Assembly: GCA_947579605.1 (NCBI GenBank)
Contig: OX388311.1
Location: forward strand, 26,228,951 to 26,292,950
Direction: 5' to 3'
Length of the DNA stretch: 64,000 nucleotides
Origin: Athripsodes cinereus
Taxonomy: Eukaryota > Arthropoda > Insecta > Trichoptera > Leptoceridae
Under the pieces are notes generated by a model. That model had not been told where the DNA came from and did no database searches. It saw nothing but the letters and a program-made list of their open reading frames with translations. The number at the start of each line of letters is the position of its first letter. Position 1 is the first letter of the stretch. Below, one piece after another: positions 61,293-64,000 of this stretch. A program made the position numbers and the translations under genes.

Positions 61293-63586
61293 TTAGAATA
61301 AGAAATATGTCTGTAAAAAAGAAATTCTGTAAATATAATTCGTATGAGCAATGTAAAAAATCAAGAGAAATGTGTACAAAATCCATACGTCCTTAAAGCC
61401 TGAGCGATAGAGTGCGTTATTATGTCATAAGAAAAGGGTACAGAATAAAATCTGGGGTAAATAACAAGATTGATGGTGATTTGGACACGTGGAAAGAATG
61501 AACGAAGATAGAATTACTAAGAAAATATAGATGGCACAGAGACGAATGATGCTCGGAGCGTGCCCTTCTGCAAGATCAGATGGCAATAAAATCAAATAAA
61601 ACAGATCTTTGCACATTTAATAGGAGAACATGCATGAGAAATTGTTTGACAGTGACGGAATCGAAAGTGTGTAAATAGGAGTAAACGTTGATCGATCCTT
61701 TCTGCCTACCCCGCTAGGGAAGAGGTGACGATAATGATGACTGCATATTTTTTATTTCATCACTCATTCGCCCAACATACCAAAACCATAGCTTTTTCTT
61801 TTGCACCACTCACCTCATATCCCATCATTTCTTTTTACACATATATAATTTTGTGTTTCAAAGACTTTCAAATATAAAATAAATAAAAAGTAATTTATCT
61901 AGAAAACAAAACGAATATGAAATACTTACATCGGGGTCAGACTTCTGCAAGCATTGATGAACATCCATGGCTTTTTGACAATTTTCTTTGCCGGGAACAT
62001 CTATGAGATAATAAAAATACAAAAAATATATTTAACTGCTTGTTGTAAATACATGTTTTTTATATAATTATTAACAAGCGTACCTCCTGAATCCTGAAAA
62101 ATGCATATTTACTTGGATATCTAAACATGTCTAAAGCTAACCCAGACTATATGGAAAACTTTTTTAAACAGTTTATTTTTGATCAAATTAAAACTTATAT
62201 ATTTTTGGAATTTATATTTCTTAGATTCCTTATATTACATAGATTTATATCTACATCTAATAAATTTAAACATAAATTATAAGCAATAAGCAAAAAGCAA
62301 AAAAAACAAGTTCGTCGGTAGCCTGGAGGTAGATGCTCGGCCTTATGAACATGAGGTCCGGGGTTCGATACCAGGTGCCGGCAAACTCCCCTTTCACGAC
62401 ACAAGCTTTTAGCTTACTGTGAAAGGTGTATAAGGTTGTATTTGGGTTTATAACAAAACCCAGATATATCTTTTAAAAAAAAAAATTAAGCCAAAAATAA
62501 AGTTAGAGTAATGTTAATCTCTATTCTTGAGTAAGACAGATCAGGTCTAACAGTTGGAATTGTAGTAATTATTCCTTATTTACGAGTACAGCTTCAATAT
62601 TTGAGGGGTGTAAATATAAACAACGTTTTTTGATACTAACATCAATAGGAAGAGGCGTCTTTCATCGTTCTATTTCTTAATGTCTTAAGAACAATTCTTT
62701 CGAATAAAAATATTCAGACATTTTTTACTAGAAAATTGAATTGCCAACTATGGACTTATAACGAAATATAAATGATTAATCGATATACAAACGATTAAGA
62801 CTTTTCGAGATTGAATTATTTTGGATTTAATATTTGATTATTTATCGTTGTTTACTTATTTATAAAGGTACTGCATCTATTCTTGGATGATTCTGTCACA
62901 GTCTCATCAGAAAGTTTCATTGTTATCAACAATATTTTTTTTTTCGAATGTTTCGTGATTAAAACTGTGGAATTCCATTAATTTATATTAAAAGAAACTT
63001 TGTATTTTCCACTAGAATAATTTTAATTAGAGTTAAAACGTTTTCGGAACTACTTGTTCCATCATCAGTAACAATACTAAACATATTATTTTCAAGGACC
63101 TGCGCTGCCCCCGCCCACCACTCCTTCACCTTCACCACAACATTGACTCTCCTTGAAAATAATATGTTTATAGTATTGTTACTGATGATGGAACAAGTAG
63201 TTCCGAAAACGTTTTAACTCTAATTAAAGTTATTCTAGTGGAAAATACAAAGTTTCTTTTAATATAAATTAATAATAATATTATAATTTATGTAATATTT
63301 CAAAAATGATCAATTCTTGGTACTGAGCGAGAAGAATTATTCCACTTTAGGACATATTCTATATCTTTACAAGGAATTATAATAATTAGGTATGTATGTC
63401 ACATGCGACCCGTAAGGAGAAACTGAAGAACATTATCGGTCTATTGTCGATTATATGTATTGTGTATGTAAGTAGGTACTCACCGTTGTGTTTGCATTCG
63501 TCGATCATTTTGGCCATCTTGTCTCTCCATTGCTCAGGAATCATACTGATCAACATGTCGTAGTCAATATTTCCATCATCGTCCAC
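61293..63586 (-). CDS. Odorant-binding protein (PBP/GOBP family), 3' exons
   Basis: Three minus-strand exons: 63484-63586, 61930-62000, 61293-61310 (stop TAA), all GT-AG and in phase, giving 63 residues; 5' exons lie beyond 64000. OBPs are small secreted helical proteins that carry hydrophobic ligands in sensillum lymph and other fluids. The sequence VDDDGNIDYDMLISMIPEQW...IDECKHN-DVPGKENCQKAMDVHQC has the hallmark C-x8-C spacing of the last two cysteines (C5 and C6) and a preceding C4. The tail CLQKSDPD-TYFLF is encoded partly by an 18-nt terminal exon behind a strong TTTTTTACAG acceptor. Introns contain LINE, SINE and hairpin insertions. A possible 25-nt upstream exon at 63951-63975 is uncertain. 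Ligand unknown. Confidence 0.82.
61430..61735 (+). mobile_element. 3' fragment of LINE family L2 in an OBP intron
   Basis: TTTGGACACGTGGAAAGAAT, ACATGCATGAGAAATTG and ATCCTTTCTGCCTACCCCGC match the 31140 copy. Stops and indels are scattered through it. Confidence 0.8.
62314..62484 (+). repeat. tRNA-derived SINE, family S-a, best-preserved copy
   Basis: GTCGGTAGCCTGGAGGTAGA A-box region, GGGGTTCGATACC B box, body to CCCAGATATATCTTTT and an A-rich tail. It lies in an OBP intron. Confidence 0.85.
62977..63273. mobile_element. Inverted-arm hairpin element with hammerhead ribozyme-like motif, copy 3
   Basis: Arms of about 123 bp (62977-63099 and 63149-63273) are reverse complements around a 49-bp GC-richer loop. 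Each contains the same motif; in the right arm it is 63178-63218: GTTA, CTGATGA, stem GGAAC-AAGTA-GTTCC (one U before it), GAA, self-complementary AACGTT, T, TAAC. GTTA and TAAC pair as stem I. This matches a small type I hammerhead layout. No clear target duplication was found for this copy. Confidence 0.75.
63178..63218 (+). ncRNA. Candidate small hammerhead ribozyme (variant)
   Basis: Core letters C-U-G-A-U-G-A (63182-63188) and G-A-A (63205-63207) are intact. Stem II is 5 bp with a 5-nt loop and stem I at least 4 bp. Stem III is the palindrome AACGUU, which could pair only between two molecules or two copies. Cleavage would follow the U at 63214. One extra U (63189) between the core and stem II deviates from the classic consensus, so activity is uncertain. 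The mirror copy on the minus strand lies near 63033-63073. Confidence 0.55.
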
Positions 63587-63680
63587 CTAAAATACCAATA
63601 CGAACATTAAAATTAATAAGGTAGTCTTTCATACCAAGCGGTGGATCGTAATAAATACTGTTTTTTATGAGTCCCTGATA

Positions 63681-63927
63681 CACTGAGAAAAATACTAACT
63701 CAAATTTCACAACGAATCATTGGTACGTACTATCAGATTAGGACCAGAGATAGTACAAACGATTCATTAGTACGAATCTATAATAATGGTAAATTTACCA
63801 ACGATTTGTTTACGAAAAGTTAATATTAAAGATTCGTACTAATGAATCGTTTGTACTTTCTCTGGTCCTAATCTGATAATACGTACCAATGATTCGTTGT
63901 AAAATTTCGTTAGTATTTTTTTCAGTG
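63681..63927. mobile_element. 247-bp palindromic MITE with TA target site
   Basis: CACTGAGAAAAATACTAAC at the left mirrors GTTAGTATTTTTTTCAGTG at the right, and the match continues inward over roughly 100 bp per arm. TA flanks both ends (63679-63680, 63928-63929). Tc1/mariner-type by target site; no ORF. It lies in an OBP intron, 23 bp from the tentative exon at 63951. Confidence 0.8.
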
Positions 63928-64000
63928 TAAGTAAATAATAGATCTCTCACTTTTTTCCACGAGTTTTCACGTCTCCTAAAAAAGATAGATAATATTCATA

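Noticed and set aside
61860..61915. Acceptor TTTTCTAG then INYFLF as the last OBP exon
   Set aside because: It would leave an intron of about 31 nt after the 61930 exon, too short to splice. The 61310 site has a better acceptor and a short proper C-terminus.
1..64000. CRISPR array, bacterial operon or phage content
   Set aside because: No regularly spaced short repeats were found, and genes are spliced with insect families throughout.

Overview
This is eukaryotic nuclear DNA, AT-rich, with spliced genes (GT-AG introns from about 70 bp to 2.5 kb), dense LINE, SINE and DNA-transposon debris, and insect-type gene families: a ZAD zinc-finger protein and a classical odorant-binding protein. The repeat flavour (tRNA-headed SINEs, LINE 3' ends running into GATGAT or GTAT microsatellites, a TTAA-flanked element) makes a moth or butterfly the most likely source. 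That taxonomic call is inference, not proof.

Layout. 1-2.8 kb: 3' exons of an RCC1L-like gene (+). 4.3-5.2 kb: MED27 (-), head-to-head with a small gene (5.66-6.08 kb, +) that resembles the alternative product of human POLR1D. Its stop codon lies one base before the ATG of zw10 (6.1-9.3 kb, +). 9.5-12.3 kb: nested retroelement and DNA-transposon remains. 12.9-15.2 kb: translocon-associated protein beta (+) with a LINE in its intron. 15.2-23.2 kb: gene-free, with several unusual repeats. 23.2-25.4 kb: TMEM63/CSC1-type channel, one uninterrupted ORF (-), head-to-head with a four-MBT Polycomb-type protein, Sfmbt (26.4-30.6 kb, +). 31.9-32.8 kb: DTWD2 (+). 32.8-37.9 kb: gene-free, with MITEs. 37.9-46.4 kb: PDPR, regulatory subunit of pyruvate dehydrogenase phosphatase (-). 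46.6-50.2 kb: a 3.56-kb terminal-inverted-repeat element with a 9-bp target duplication. 50.7-55.6 kb: ZAD-C2H2 protein (-). 55.7-61 kb: LINE-rich, including one endonuclease/RT element broken by what looks like a single frameshift. 61.3-64 kb: 3' exons of an odorant-binding protein gene (-) that continues past the window.

The host genes are mostly unrelated housekeeping genes (transcription, mitosis, ER translocation, ion channel, chromatin, tRNA modification, mitochondrial metabolism). The only clear arrangements are two head-to-head pairs and the abutting POLR1D-like/zw10 pair.

The most striking non-gene signal is a set of three hairpin elements (9.56-9.78, 42.85-43.12 and 62.98-63.27 kb). 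Each consists of two long inverted arms carrying a small hammerhead-ribozyme-like core. Two are bounded by exact 12-13 bp direct repeats, as expected for a retroelement insertion. The third has a near-complete ribozyme fold with a short self-complementary stem III.
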